Shown here: positions 32,764 to 41,347 of the stretch, one piece after another
Layout of the letters: every line of letters starts with the position of its first letter
How positions within the stretch are numbered: position 1 is the stretch's first letter
Source: Chryseobacterium sp.
GTDB lineage: Bacteria; Bacteroidota; Bacteroidia; Flavobacteriales; Weeksellaceae
Length of the DNA: 43,358 nucleotides
Assembly (NCBI GenBank): GCA_027492795.1
Contig: JAPUEB010000038.1
Location: forward strand, 1 to 43,358
Reading direction: 5' to 3'
The notes under the pieces: generated by a model
The model's database searches: none
What the model was told of the DNA's origin: nothing
What the model saw: the letters and a program-made list of their open reading frames with translations, nothing else
Position numbers and translations under genes: made by a program

Positions 32764-34623
32764 ATGATAAACGAAGTTTATGACGTCATCGTTGTCGGAG
32801 CTGGACACGCCGGTTGTGAAGCCGCTGCTGCTGCTGCAAACCTCGGTTCCAAAACACTTTTGATTACGATGAATATGCAAACCATCGGTCAAATGTCTTG
32901 CAATCCAGCAATGGGCGGAATTGCAAAAGGACAAATTGTGCGCGAAATCGATGCAATGGGTGGTTATTCCGGAATTATTGCCGACAAATCTGCAATACAA
33001 TTCAAAATGCTTAATCTTTCCAAAGGTCCTGCAATGTGGTCCCCAAGAACACAAAACGACAGAATGTTGTTTGCGGAAGAATGGAGATTAGCACTTGAAA
33101 ACACACCAAATCTTGATTTTTTCCAAGATATGGTAAAAAGTTTAATCATTGAAAATGATACAGTTGTAGGTGTCGTAACTTCTCTTGGAATTCAAATCAA
33201 AGGAAAATCTGTAGTTCTAACAAACGGTACTTTTTTAAATGGATTAATTCACGTTGGTGATAAACAATTAGGCGGCGGAAGAATGGGAGAACCGCGCGCT
33301 TTTGGAATTACAGAGCAGTTGGTTTCATTAGGTTTTGAAGCAGGAAGAATGAAAACAGGAACTCCTCCCCGAGTTGACGGCAGAAGCCTCGACTATTCCA
33401 AAATGGAAGAACAAAAAGGCGACGAAAATCCTGGAAAATTCTCTTATTTAGACTCTCCGAAACTCAAAGAACAACGCAGTTGCCACATCGTTTATACCAA
33501 TGAGACTGTTCACGAAATTTTACGTGAAGGATTTGATAGAAGTCCTATGTTTAATGGAACGATACAGAGTTTGGGTCCAAGATATTGTCCAAGTATCGAA
33601 GATAAAATCAATCGTTTTGCAGAAAGAAACCGTCACCAATTATTTGTTGAACCTGAAGGCTGGAAAACGATTGAAATTTATGTGAATGGTTTCAGTTCTT
33701 CCCTACCTGAAGAGGTGCAAATCAAAGCAATGAAACACATTCCAGGCTTTGAAAATGTAAAAGTTTTTCGTCCAGGATATGCGATCGAATACGACTACTT
33801 CCCTCCTACTCAATTAAATCATACGTTGGAAACAAAATTGATAAAAAACCTCTATTTTGCAGGGCAAATCAATGGAACAACAGGTTATGAAGAAGCAGCA
33901 GGACAAGGTTTAATTGCGGGAATAAATGCCCATAATAAAGTCCACGAAAAAGAAGAATTTATCCTTAATCGTGACGAAGCATATATTGGTGTTTTAGTTG
34001 ATGATTTGATTACCAAAGGAACCGAAGAACCTTACAGAATGTTTACTTCCAGAGCGGAATATCGTTTGCTTTTAAGACAGGATAATGCAGATATTCGTTT
34101 GACAGAAAAGTCTTATCATTTAGGTTTAGCTAAAGAAGAACGATTGAGAAAAGTAGAAGAAAAAATTTCAAAAAGTTCAGAATTAGAGGGATTTTTAAGA
34201 GAGACTTCTTTGAAACCTAGCGTTATCAATCCAATCTTAGAAACTATTCAGTCCTCTCCTGTTGATCAGGCTTATCGTGCATCACAAATTCTAACCAGAC
34301 CGAATATGTCTTTAGAAAAACTGGATGAAATAGATTTCATTAAAGAAAAATCTGAAACTTATGAAGATGAAGTTCGTGAACAGGCAGAAATCAACATCAA
34401 GTACAAAGGTTATATTGAAAAAGAAAAAGAAAATGTATCCAAACTTCAACGCTTGGAAACCATTCGAATTCCAGAAGATTTTGATTATTCTAAAATATCA
34501 TCTTTATCAGCAGAAGCCAAGCAAAAATTCATTAAAATACAACCGAAAACCATTGCACAGGCTTCCAGAATTAGCGGTGTTTCTCCTGCAGATATTAATG
34601 TTTTATTGATTTACCTTAAATAA
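32764..34623 (+). CDS. mnmG: tRNA wobble uridine modification enzyme MnmG (GidA)
   Basis: A 619-residue FAD enzyme that works with MnmE to add the carboxymethylaminomethyl group at C5 of wobble uridine 34. The FAD-binding GxGxxG-type motif is VVGAGHAGCEAAAAAANLG (about 10-29). Other family signatures are SCNPAMGGIAKGQIVREIDAMGG, TGTPPRVDGRS and GYEEAAGQGLIAGINA. The C-terminal helical domain that recruits MnmE is present (ends SPADINVLLIYLK). The gene lies between two parS sites, the second directly after its stop codon. mnmG is near the replication origin in many bacteria. Confidence 0.97.
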   Translation: MINEVYDVIVVGAGHAGCEAAAAAANLGSKTLLITMNMQTIGQMSCNPAMGGIAKGQIVREIDAMGGYSGIIADKSAIQFKMLNLSKGPAMWSPRTQNDRMLFAEEWRLALENTPNLDFFQDMVKSLIIENDTVVGVVTSLGIQIKGKSVVLTNGTFLNGLIHVGDKQLGGGRMGEPRAFGITEQLVSLGFEAGRMKTGTPPRVDGRSLDYSKMEEQKGDENPGKFSYLDSPKLKEQRSCHIVYTNETVHEILREGFDRSPMFNGTIQSLGPRYCPSIEDKINRFAERNRHQLFVEPEGWKTIEIYVNGFSSSLPEEVQIKAMKHIPGFENVKVFRPGYAIEYDYFPPTQLNHTLETKLIKNLYFAGQINGTTGYEEAAGQGLIAGINAHNKVHEKEEFILNRDEAYIGVLVDDLITKGTEEPYRMFTSRAEYRLLLRQDNADIRLTEKSYHLGLAKEERLRKVEEKISKSSELEGFLRETSLKPSVINPILETIQSSPVDQAYRASQILTRPNMSLEKLDEIDFIKEKSETYEDEVREQAEINIKYKGYIEKEKENVSKLQRLETIRIPEDFDYSKISSLSAEAKQKFIKIQPKTIAQASRISGVSPADINVLLIYLK

Positions 34624-34639
34624 TGTTTCACGTGAAACA
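34624..34639. promoter_or_regulatory. parS centromere site 2
   Basis: A second exact TGTTTCACGTGAAACA, starting at the base after the mnmG stop codon. The spacer to the methyltransferase gene also has an AT-rich hairpin (TTCAAAATTTAAAATTCC with GGAAAATTTAAAATTTTGAA), perhaps the mnmG terminator. Confidence 0.93.
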
Positions 34640-34719
34640 TTCAAATTCAAAATTTAAAATTCCAGATTCATATCGGATGGAAAATTTAAAATTTTGAATA
34701 TTAAATTTTGAATTCATTT

Positions 34720-35562
34720 ATGAAAATAAAAGATCATTTTTTCACCAAAGAAAACTTCGAAATAAAGGAAACCAATATTCCGGGAATTTTAAAGACCTAC
34801 CCTATTCCTGAAAATTTAGATAAATATTACGAGAGCGAAGATTACATTTCGCACCATCAGGATAGCGGAAGTTTGAAGGAAAAAATATACAAATTTGCGC
34901 AGTCTTTTAATCTTAATTATAAGAGAAATATTTTGGTAAAAGAAATCAACGGATTGCTTCGTAGAACTCGCAATGACAATTTCCGAGTTTTAGATTACGG
35001 TTGCGGCGCTGGTGAATTTATCAAACATATTGAAGACGATTTTGAAACTTTCGGATTTGAACCCAACGAATCTGCAAGAAATGCAGCCTTCAAAAAAGTA
35101 AATAAAACTAAAATTCTATCAGACATTTCCGAAGTTGAAAATGAGAGTTTAGACGCCATAACAATGTGGCACGTTTTCGAACATATTGAAAATCAAGAAG
35201 ATATGTTAGAAATATTTTATAATAAATTGAAAATCAACGGTTTATTAATTATCGCTGTTCCAAATCATACTTCTTACGATGCAAAATACTACAAAGAATT
35301 TTGGGCGGCTTATGATGTTCCGCGACATATTTTTCATTTCTCAAAATCCGGAATGGAAAAATTATTCAACAACAAAAATTGGAAACTCAAAAAAATCAAA
35401 CCTCTCCTACTCGATGCATACTATATTTCCATTTTGAGTGAAAAGTATAAAAAAAATCCACTTTTTTGGTTAAAAGGTGGACTTATTGGAGCAATTTCTA
35501 ATTTTAAGGCATCAAAAACGGGCGAATTTTCCAGTTTGATATACATTGTCGAAAAAAATTAG
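34720..35562 (+). CDS. Class I SAM-dependent methyltransferase
   Basis: A 280-residue protein started at ATG 34720 rather than at a TTG four codons upstream. The SAM-binding motif I is VLDYGCGAGEFIKHI, followed by ETFGFEPNESARN (motif II acid) and MWHVFEHIENQEDMLE (post-motif segment). The C-terminus (FHFSKSGMEKLFNNKNWKL) matches the Methyltransf_23-type proteins of Bacteroidetes. The N-terminal 70 residues are specific to this subgroup. Substrate unknown: small-molecule or lipid methylation is as likely as RNA. It ends near a terminator shared with pgk. Confidence 0.85.
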   Translation: MKIKDHFFTKENFEIKETNIPGILKTYPIPENLDKYYESEDYISHHQDSGSLKEKIYKFAQSFNLNYKRNILVKEINGLLRRTRNDNFRVLDYGCGAGEFIKHIEDDFETFGFEPNESARNAAFKKVNKTKILSDISEVENESLDAITMWHVFEHIENQEDMLEIFYNKLKINGLLIIAVPNHTSYDAKYYKEFWAAYDVPRHIFHFSKSGMEKLFNNKNWKLKKIKPLLLDAYYISILSEKYKKNPLFWLKGGLIGAISNFKASKTGEFSSLIYIVEKN

Positions 35563-35693
35563 AAAATTAAAATTTGACATATTTCTGAAGGTCAATTTTT
35601 GATTATTTTTTGCAATTTTTTAAAAAATTATTCCTTGATATAAATTTCTTTTTACAAATAAGTTTTAAAATTAAGTTTTATCTATTCATAAAA

Positions 35694-35721
35694 AAATCCG
35701 AAGCCTAAAAACTTCGGATTT
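35694..35721. terminator. Bidirectional terminator between methyltransferase gene and pgk
   Basis: Perfect 10-bp stem AAATCCGAAG (35694-35703), 8-base loop, CTTCGGATTT (35712-35721). The T run is better on the minus strand, so it mainly serves pgk. The 130 bp before it, after the methyltransferase gene, show nothing defined. Confidence 0.88.
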
Positions 35722-35750
35722 ATCTTTTAAACTAAAAACTTAGTTGAACC

Positions 35751-36941
35751 TTAATTATTAATCGCAGCAACTCCTGGAAGTTCCAAACCTTCCAAACTTT
35801 CCAACATCGCTCCTCCTCCAGTTGAAACATAGGAAACTTTGTCTTCATAACCGTTCTGTTTCACGAAAGCCACACTGTCACCTCCTCCAACAAGGGAAAA
35901 AGCACCTAATTTCGTTGCTTCAGCAATGCTGTCTCCTAAAGCAATGGTTCCGCCTGCAAAATTCGGCATTTCAAAAACTCCGACAGGTCCATTCCACAAA
36001 ATCGTTCTGGAATTCATAATCACATCGTGGAACAATTCTCTGGTTTTCGGACCGGCATCCAATCCCATCCAATTTTCAGGAATATCGTAAATATCAACCT
36101 CTTTTCTTTCCGCATCGTTGTTAAATTCATCCGCAGCAATCACATCTACCGGAAGATAAACCTTCACATTTTCGGCTTTTGCTTTTTCTAAAATTTCAAG
36201 CGCCAAATCCATTTTATCTTCTTCAACAATCGAAGTTCCAATGGCTCCTCCCAATGCTTTCACAAAAGTAAACGCCATTCCTCCACCAATAATCAGGTTA
36301 TCAACCGCAGGAAGCATATTTTCAATAATCGTAATTTTTGAAGAAACTTTAGAACCTCCAATAATTGCAGTTACCGGTTTTTCACCAGAACGAAGCACTT
36401 TGTCAATCGCTTCTAATTCTTTCGCCATCAGTAAACCGAAAAATTTAGTTGAAGGAAAATATTGCGCAATAACTGCGGTTGAAGCGTGTTCTCTATGTGC
36501 AGTTCCAAAAGCGTCATTCACATAAGCATCTGCGTATTTAGACAATTTTTCTGCAAAATCTTGATCACCTCTCTCCTCTTCATTATAAAATCTCAGATTT
36601 TCAAGTAAAAGAATTTCTCCTTCCTGAAGATTTTTAGTCATTTCCTTCGCATCTTCTCCCATACAATCGTCGCAGAATTTTACAGTTTTTCCTAAAACTT
36701 TTTCAATTTCAGGAACGATGTTTTTTAGTGAAAATTCTTCTGAAACTTTACCTTTCGGACGTCCCAAATGTGTCATCAAAATCACCGAACCTCCATCGTT
36801 CAGTATCTTTTCAATGGTTGGTTTTGCGGCTACAATTCGGGTATTATCAGTTACTTTCAAATCGGCACTCTGCGGAACATTGAAGTCCACGCGAACCAAT
36901 GCTTTCTTATCTTTGAAATTGAAATCGTTGATGATTTTCAT
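35751..36941 (-). CDS. pgk: Phosphoglycerate kinase
   Basis: A 396-residue glycolytic enzyme transferring phosphate between 1,3-bisphosphoglycerate and ADP. The N-terminal domain has [11 protein letters not shown] and [12 protein letters not shown] (substrate-binding basic residues), [16 protein letters not shown] and [16 protein letters not shown]. The C-terminal nucleotide domain has [11 protein letters not shown] and ends [34 protein letters not shown]. Length and motifs are normal. Upstream of it, on its 5' side, lies the AT-rich candidate origin. Confidence 0.97.
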   Translation of the reverse strand: MKIINDFNFKDKKALVRVDFNVPQSADLKVTDNTRIVAAKPTIEKILNDGGSVILMTHLGRPKGKVSEEFSLKNIVPEIEKVLGKTVKFCDDCMGEDAKEMTKNLQEGEILLLENLRFYNEEERGDQDFAEKLSKYADAYVNDAFGTAHREHASTAVIAQYFPSTKFFGLLMAKELEAIDKVLRSGEKPVTAIIGGSKVSSKITIIENMLPAVDNLIIGGGMAFTFVKALGGAIGTSIVEEDKMDLALEILEKAKAENVKVYLPVDVIAADEFNNDAERKEVDIYDIPENWMGLDAGPKTRELFHDVIMNSRTILWNGPVGVFEMPNFAGGTIALGDSIAEATKLGAFSLVGGGDSVAFVKQNGYEDKVSYVSTGGGAMLESLEGLELPGVAAINN

Positions 36942-37660
36942 ATGTAGAAATTTATTTTTTAGTGTTCATTTGGGATCGCCAAGTTTATCTTTGCAAAACT
37001 TCTCAATGACGATTTGATTGAGAAATGGTTTATTTTTTGCATCACAAATTTAAGATTTAAAAGTCGGAAAAAAAATTAACTTTCCGAAATATTTCAACAA
37101 AGCCATTCATTCAATAATCAACAATTTTTTTTTAATATAAAAAGAAAATGATGTTGTATGTTGTTGAGTGTTGTGAATTTTGAGGATAACTTTTTTATGA
37201 AATTTTGTAACATTCCGTTGTTGTTTAATTCATAATTTGTTCACATTGCAATAGGCTGATTTTTAATGGAGTGACTTAATTATCCATATTTGTTAATTAA
37301 AAGTTGTGCAAAGCATTTATTGAAAAGAAATTTCTTAACAACTGAACCAATTCCTACCCAAAGTTTTCAGAAACTTTCTGCTTGCTTTAAAAAGGAAAGT
37401 CTTTCAATATGAATTTAGTTTGAATTAAAAAAGGAAATCTTCCGCCAACTTATCCACACTCAAATTCGGAGAAATCAACATCTATTTTAAGGTAATGTTA
37501 ATTTACAGTTAATCAGCCGATTAAAAATTTAATATTTATACTAAAATCTTTCATTTCAACAGATTAAGAAAATCGTAACTTGCATTAAAGCGAAATAAAG
37601 ATGTGGAAAAACCGACAATCGGTTGAGAAATGGTAAATTTGTAGAAATACTAATAAAATT
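36942..37660. other. AT-rich gap with DnaA-box-like sites, candidate oriC
   Basis: About 720 bp without a convincing gene, the longest such gap in the window. It holds one perfect DnaA box TTATCCACA (37450-37458) and three one-mismatch boxes: TTATCCTCA (minus, 37189 to 37181), TTATCCATA (37280-37288) and TTTTCCACA (minus, 37610 to 37602). A palindrome AACCGACAATCGGTT (37610-37624) overlaps the last one. Very AT-rich stretches near 37110-37145 and 37500-37570 could unwind. Two parS sites lie 2.8-4.7 kb away. Together these suggest an origin, but neither dnaA nor a skew switch is shown here. Confidence 0.45.
37634..37641 (+). promoter_or_regulatory. -7 promoter element of the leader ORF/rpiB
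   Basis: TAAATTTG matches TAnnTTTG, 22 bp before the leader ORF ATG at 37664 and 108 bp before rpiB. Confidence 0.5.
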
Positions 37661-37663
37661 TAA

Positions 37664-37753
37664 ATGAAATCGCTGCTAATTGACTTTATAAAAGTGGAAT
37701 TTATGGTAGAGCGATTGCATGTGTCCATAAAAAAAATATACTCATTCATATGA
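37664..37753 (+). CDS. 29-codon leader ORF overlapping rpiB
   Basis: ATG 37664 opens a 29-residue peptide (begins MKSLLIDFIK, ends IKKIYSFI). Its TGA overlaps the rpiB start as ATGA (37750-37753). A -7 element lies just upstream. The arrangement suggests translational coupling, with ribosomes on the leader restarting at rpiB. The composition is hydrophobic/basic; there is no homologue I recognise. It could also be chance, since the region is AT-rich. Confidence 0.4.
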   Translation: MKSLLIDFIKVEFMVERLHVSIKKIYSFI

Positions 37754-38181
37754 AAAAGATAGCAATCGCCGCTGACCACGCTGGTTTTGAATACAAAGAA
37801 TACCTGAAACAGCAACTTTCTGGAAAATATGAAATCACGGATTACGGAACCAATTCTGTAAATTCCGTAGATTATCCGGACTTTGTTCATCCTGCTGCAA
37901 CTTCTTTAGAAAACGGGGAAAACGAAATGGGAATTCTTATTTGCGGAAGCGGACAAGGTGTTCAATTAACAGCAAACAAACACGAAAAAATTCGTTGCGC
38001 ATTGTGTTGGATGCCTGAATTGGCGGAACTTGCAAGACAGCACAACAATTGTAACATGGTGGCAATTCCTGCAAGATTTATCGCCAAAGAATTGGCTTTA
38101 GAAATTGTAGAAAAATTCTTGGAAACCGCTTTTGAAGGCGGAAGACACGAGAAAAGGGTGGAGAAGATTTCGTGTTATTAG
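37750..38181 (+). CDS. rpiB: Ribose-5-phosphate isomerase B
   Basis: A 143-residue isomerase interconverting ribose 5-phosphate and ribulose 5-phosphate in the pentose phosphate pathway. The N-terminal IAADHAGFEYKE carries the conserved Asp9-His10. The catalytic Cys65 lies in ILICGSGQGVQLTANK. HNNCNMVAIPARFI and the C-terminal GGRHEKRVEKI are RpiB signatures. Its ATG lies in the stop of the short leader ORF. Confidence 0.95.
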   Translation: MKKIAIAADHAGFEYKEYLKQQLSGKYEITDYGTNSVNSVDYPDFVHPAATSLENGENEMGILICGSGQGVQLTANKHEKIRCALCWMPELAELARQHNNCNMVAIPARFIAKELALEIVEKFLETAFEGGRHEKRVEKISCY

Positions 38182-38187
38182 AACATT

Positions 38188-38353
38188 AACCACAAAAGGA
38201 ACAAAAGAAATTGGGTTTTGATAAAGAATTTCAAAAGGAAAAAAAATGAAAATCTTTGATTTTCAAAACTTTTGTGAACTTTAAAACGTAATCAATACAT
38301 TTTATTTAGATTGCTTCGTACCTCGCAATTACACTTTTGTTCCTTTTGTGGTT
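38188..38353. repeat. ACCACAAAAG long inverted-repeat element, copy B
   Basis: Perfect 20-bp terminal arms AACCACAAAAGGAACAAAAG (38188-38207) and its complement (38334-38353). The interior has ATCTTTGATTTTCAAAACTT, CGTAATCAAT and ATTGCTTCG...CGCAAT, shared in part with copy A. It fills most of the rpiB-downstream gap. Confidence 0.75.
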
Positions 38354-38415
38354 ATAAATTTGAATTTTGCGGACACTGTCAGCAGAATTGTAAAATATTA
38401 TAAATCATTTAGTTG

Positions 38416-38520
38416 TAATTTTGCGGTCAGTGAACGCAAAATGTTTTAGAAAAAAATTTGTCCAACAAATGGTTGGAGAAATTAAAAACTAAAACTCGTA
38501 CCATTGGTACGAGTTTTATA
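38416..38520 (+). ncRNA. Candidate small RNA with own promoter and terminator
   Basis: TAATTTTG (38416-38423) matches the -7 element. About 35 bp later comes the hairpin TCCAAC-AAATG-GTTGGA (38461-38477). Then a strong terminator-like hairpin AAAACTCGTACC (38491-38502), loop ATT, GGTACGAGTTTT (38506-38517). No ORF of note lies between, so a transcript of about 90 bases is possible. Function unknown. The terminator could instead belong to rpiB. Confidence 0.35.
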
Positions 38521-38532
38521 AATACCCATAAG

Positions 38533-38959
38533 TTTGTCATTCCGTAGGAATCTAAATTATTATGCAAGATTTTCATAAACTTGATAAAGAAACACAGAAG
38601 TCTATAAGAATTTTCTTTGCAATTTTTTCCATCTTCATTTTAATAATCTCTGTTTACAACTATTATAACGAAGAAAAGTCTGTCAAAAAAAAAATTCTCA
38701 ATGAAAATTATAATAGAATAGTCGATAGTATTTACAATAATAGGGAAGAACATAACTTTACTTATGTAAAATATTCTGATGGAAGAAAAGAATCTATGCC
38801 TTATGAATATAATTTAAAAGACTCACTATCAAAGAAAAAAGGAGATTCTATTGAATATATTTACAGAAACGGAAGAATATTGCAGAATAACTTATTTGAA
38901 GCCTATAGAAATTTTAGAACAAAAAAATAATGCGGTTGAGATTCCTACGGAATGACAAA
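38533..38959. mobile_element. Gene cassette bounded by perfect 21-bp inverted repeats
   Basis: TTTGTCATTCCGTAGGAATC plus T (38533-38553) recurs as its exact complement at 38939-38959. The 427-bp unit holds one small gene that starts 8 bp after the left arm and stops 8 bp before the right arm. Flanking bases ATAA (38528-38531 and 38960-38963) are a possible 4-bp target duplication. The arms belong to the same GTCATTC sequence type as the dispersed palindromes. No transposase is present. Confidence 0.5.
38562..38930 (+). CDS. Small single-pass membrane protein, unknown function
   Basis: A 122-residue protein with one transmembrane helix at about 16-34 (RIFFAIFSIFILIISVYNYY). A charged helical stretch and a C-terminal soluble part follow (YSDGRKESMPYEYNLKDSLSKKKGDSIEYIYRNG). 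The gene is richer in A/T than its neighbours rpiB and rnr and lies wholly between perfect 21-bp inverted repeats, so it may be an acquired cassette. I recognise the C-terminal pattern (KGDSIEYIYRNG) from uncharacterised flavobacterial membrane proteins but know no function. Confidence 0.7.
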   Translation: MQDFHKLDKETQKSIRIFFAIFSIFILIISVYNYYNEEKSVKKKILNENYNRIVDSIYNNREEHNFTYVKYSDGRKESMPYEYNLKDSLSKKKGDSIEYIYRNGRILQNNLFEAYRNFRTKK

Positions 38960-38984
38960 ATAACTGCTAAAATTAATTTAAATT

Positions 38985-41138
38985 ATGCCAAAAAAATCAA
39001 AATTCATATCCCATAAAAACAACCACAAACTCCAAGAAATTGGAAGAAAAATTGTTGCCTTTATGAACCAAAATTCCTCCAAAATCTACAATTACAAGCA
39101 GATTTCGGATGGAATAGAATACAAAAATCCAAGACAGCGCGAACAAGTCATTCAAGCGTTGCACAAACTTCTTGCAGACCAAAGAATACAGGAAGTTGAG
39201 AAAGGAAAATACATCCTAAACCTCAAAATTCAAGGAACTTTGACGGGAATTATCGATTTCAACCAAACCGGAAACGCTTACGTAAAAGTAGAAGGTTTGG
39301 AAGACGATATTTTCGTGCATTCCAAAAATGTGAAAGACGCGTTGCAAGGCGACCAAGTGTTGATTGTGACCTACAACTACAAAGGAAAAAAATTGGAAGG
39401 TTCGGTTTTAGATGTTTTAGAAAGAAGCAAAACCGATTTTGTAGGAACTTTGGATTACATTGCTCACAAAGAATTTGGTTTCGTTGTTAGCGATAAAAAG
39501 AGCATCAACACGGATATTTTCGTAAAAAAAGAAAAATTTAACGGTGCAAAACCCGGCGATAAAGTTGTGGTAAGAATGATTGGCTGGAAAAAAGGCGACA
39601 AAAACCCTGAAGGCGAAATTATTCAGGTTTTAGGCGCTCCAGGAGAACACGAAACCGAAATTCACTCTATTTTAGCGGAATACGGATTGCCGTATGAATT
39701 TCCGGAAGAAGTAGAAAGAGAAGCCGACGAAATCGACCGAGAAATTCGCGACCACGAAGTTGCAAAACGATGGGATATGCGACAAACACTCACTTTTACC
39801 ATCGATCCAAAAGATGCAAAAGATTTTGACGATGCACTTTCCATCAAAAAATTAGAAAACGGAAATTGGGAAATCGGCGTTCACATTGCGGATGTTTCGC
39901 ATTACGTAACTCCTGGAACTTTGCTGGACGATGAGGCTTATCAACGCGCAACTTCCGTGTATTTGGTGGATAGAGTAGTTCCGATGTTACCGGAAGTTCT
40001 CAGCAACGGCGTTTGTTCACTTCGTCCCAATGAAGATAAATACACATTTTCCGCAGTTTTTGAAATGGATGATAACGCGGAAATTTACAGACAATGGTTT
40101 GGAAGAACGGTCACACATTCCGACCGCCGTTTTACGTATGAAGAAGCGCAGGAACGCATAGAAACAGGACAGGGAGATTTAGCGGAAGAAATTCTAATAC
40201 TGGATCGTTTGGCGAAAATAATGCGTGAAAAACGCATTAAAAACGGCGCAATTACCTTTGATAGAAGCGAAGTCCGTTTCAATTTGGATGAAAACAACGA
40301 ACCGATTGGTGTTTACTTCAAAATGAGCAAAGACAGCAATCATCTCATTGAAGAATTTATGCTTTTGGCAAACCGAAAAGTTTCGGAATACATTTCTTTA
40401 AGTAGAAAAGGCGAAACCACAAACAATACTTTTATTTACCGTATTCACGAAGATCCGGATCCTGCAAAAATTCAGGCTTTATCAGAATTTGTGGGAACTT
40501 TTGGTTACAAAATGAACATTTCCAACGCCAAAAGAACCACCGAAAGTATGAACGCACTTTTGAAAAACGTAAAAGGAAAACCCGAAGAAAATATGATTGA
40601 AACTTTGGCAATGCGATCGATGAGCAAAGCCGTTTACAGCACCGATCCAATTGGACATTACGGTCTTGGTTTCTTGTATTATTCGCACTTTACTTCGCCA
40701 ATTAGAAGATATCCCGATATCATTGCGCACCGATTGTTGCAACATTATTTGGATGGTGGAAAATCGCCAAACAAGCAAGAAGTGGAGGAAAAAGCGAAAC
40801 ACAGTTCCGCAATGGAACGTCTCGCAGCAGATGCAGAACGCGACAGCATCAAGTTTATGCAGGTGAAGTTTATGGAAAAACACATCGGAGAAGTTTTCGA
40901 AGGCGTAATTTCCGGCGTTGCAGAATTTGGTTTCTGGGTTCAAATTCCTGAAAATGGAAGCGAAGGCTTGATAAAATTGCGTGATTTGATGGACGATAAC
41001 TATATGTACGACGCCAAAACTCACGCAGTTTACGGAATGCGCCGTGGAAAACAATATCAACTCGGAGACAAAATTAAAATCAAGGTCATGAAGGCGAATT
41101 TGATTGCGAAGCAGTTGGATTTTAAAATTGTGGAGTAA
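38985..41138 (+). CDS. rnr: Ribonuclease R
   Basis: A 717-residue 3'-5' exoribonuclease of the RNB/RNR family that degrades structured RNA and rRNA fragments. A winged-helix-like N-terminus (about 15-80) is followed by cold-shock domains (about 85-220). The catalytic RNB domain has DPKDAKDFDDALS at 274-286, where Asp274, 280, 282 and 283 bind metal. A GHYGLGFLYYSHFTSPIRRYPD segment lies near 555-576. The C-terminal S1 domain starts about 628 (GEVFEGVISGVAEFGFWVQI). It lacks the long lysine-rich tail of the E. coli enzyme. Confidence 0.96.
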   Translation: MPKKSKFISHKNNHKLQEIGRKIVAFMNQNSSKIYNYKQISDGIEYKNPRQREQVIQALHKLLADQRIQEVEKGKYILNLKIQGTLTGIIDFNQTGNAYVKVEGLEDDIFVHSKNVKDALQGDQVLIVTYNYKGKKLEGSVLDVLERSKTDFVGTLDYIAHKEFGFVVSDKKSINTDIFVKKEKFNGAKPGDKVVVRMIGWKKGDKNPEGEIIQVLGAPGEHETEIHSILAEYGLPYEFPEEVEREADEIDREIRDHEVAKRWDMRQTLTFTIDPKDAKDFDDALSIKKLENGNWEIGVHIADVSHYVTPGTLLDDEAYQRATSVYLVDRVVPMLPEVLSNGVCSLRPNEDKYTFSAVFEMDDNAEIYRQWFGRTVTHSDRRFTYEEAQERIETGQGDLAEEILILDRLAKIMREKRIKNGAITFDRSEVRFNLDENNEPIGVYFKMSKDSNHLIEEFMLLANRKVSEYISLSRKGETTNNTFIYRIHEDPDPAKIQALSEFVGTFGYKMNISNAKRTTESMNALLKNVKGKPEENMIETLAMRSMSKAVYSTDPIGHYGLGFLYYSHFTSPIRRYPDIIAHRLLQHYLDGGKSPNKQEVEEKAKHSSAMERLAADAERDSIKFMQVKFMEKHIGEVFEGVISGVAEFGFWVQIPENGSEGLIKLRDLMDDNYMYDAKTHAVYGMRRGKQYQLGDKIKIKVMKANLIAKQLDFKIVE

Positions 41139-41196
41139 GTTTTACAAAAGCAAAATTCCAATTATTTATACTTAATCATCCAAATTTTAGCAGTTT

Positions 41197-41287
41197 GTCA
41201 TTCTGAGCGGAACGAAGTGGAGTCGAAGAATCTGTATATTTAAATTTAAAAGATTCTTCATTTTCGCTACGCTTCATTCAGAATGAC
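41197..41287. repeat. GTCATTC-family imperfect palindrome, copy 4
   Basis: GTCATTCTGAGCGGAACGAA to CATTCAGAATGAC with inner GAAGAATCTG/AGATTCTTC arms around an AT-rich centre, between rnr and the LysE-type gene. Confidence 0.8.
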
Positions 41288-41320
41288 AGCGCAAAAAATT
41301 CAAGCAAGAAATATTTTCCT

Positions 41321-41328
41321 TAAATTTG
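41321..41328 (+). promoter_or_regulatory. -7 promoter element of the LysE-type gene
   Basis: TAAATTTG matches TAnnTTTG, 19 bp before the ATG at 41348. Confidence 0.55.
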
Positions 41329-41347
41329 GAAATCATTTCCAAAAAAT

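Noticed and set aside
38562-38930. Insertion sequence at the inverted-repeat cassette
   Set aside because: The encoded protein is a small membrane protein without a DDE or HUH motif, so it cannot be an autonomous insertion sequence.
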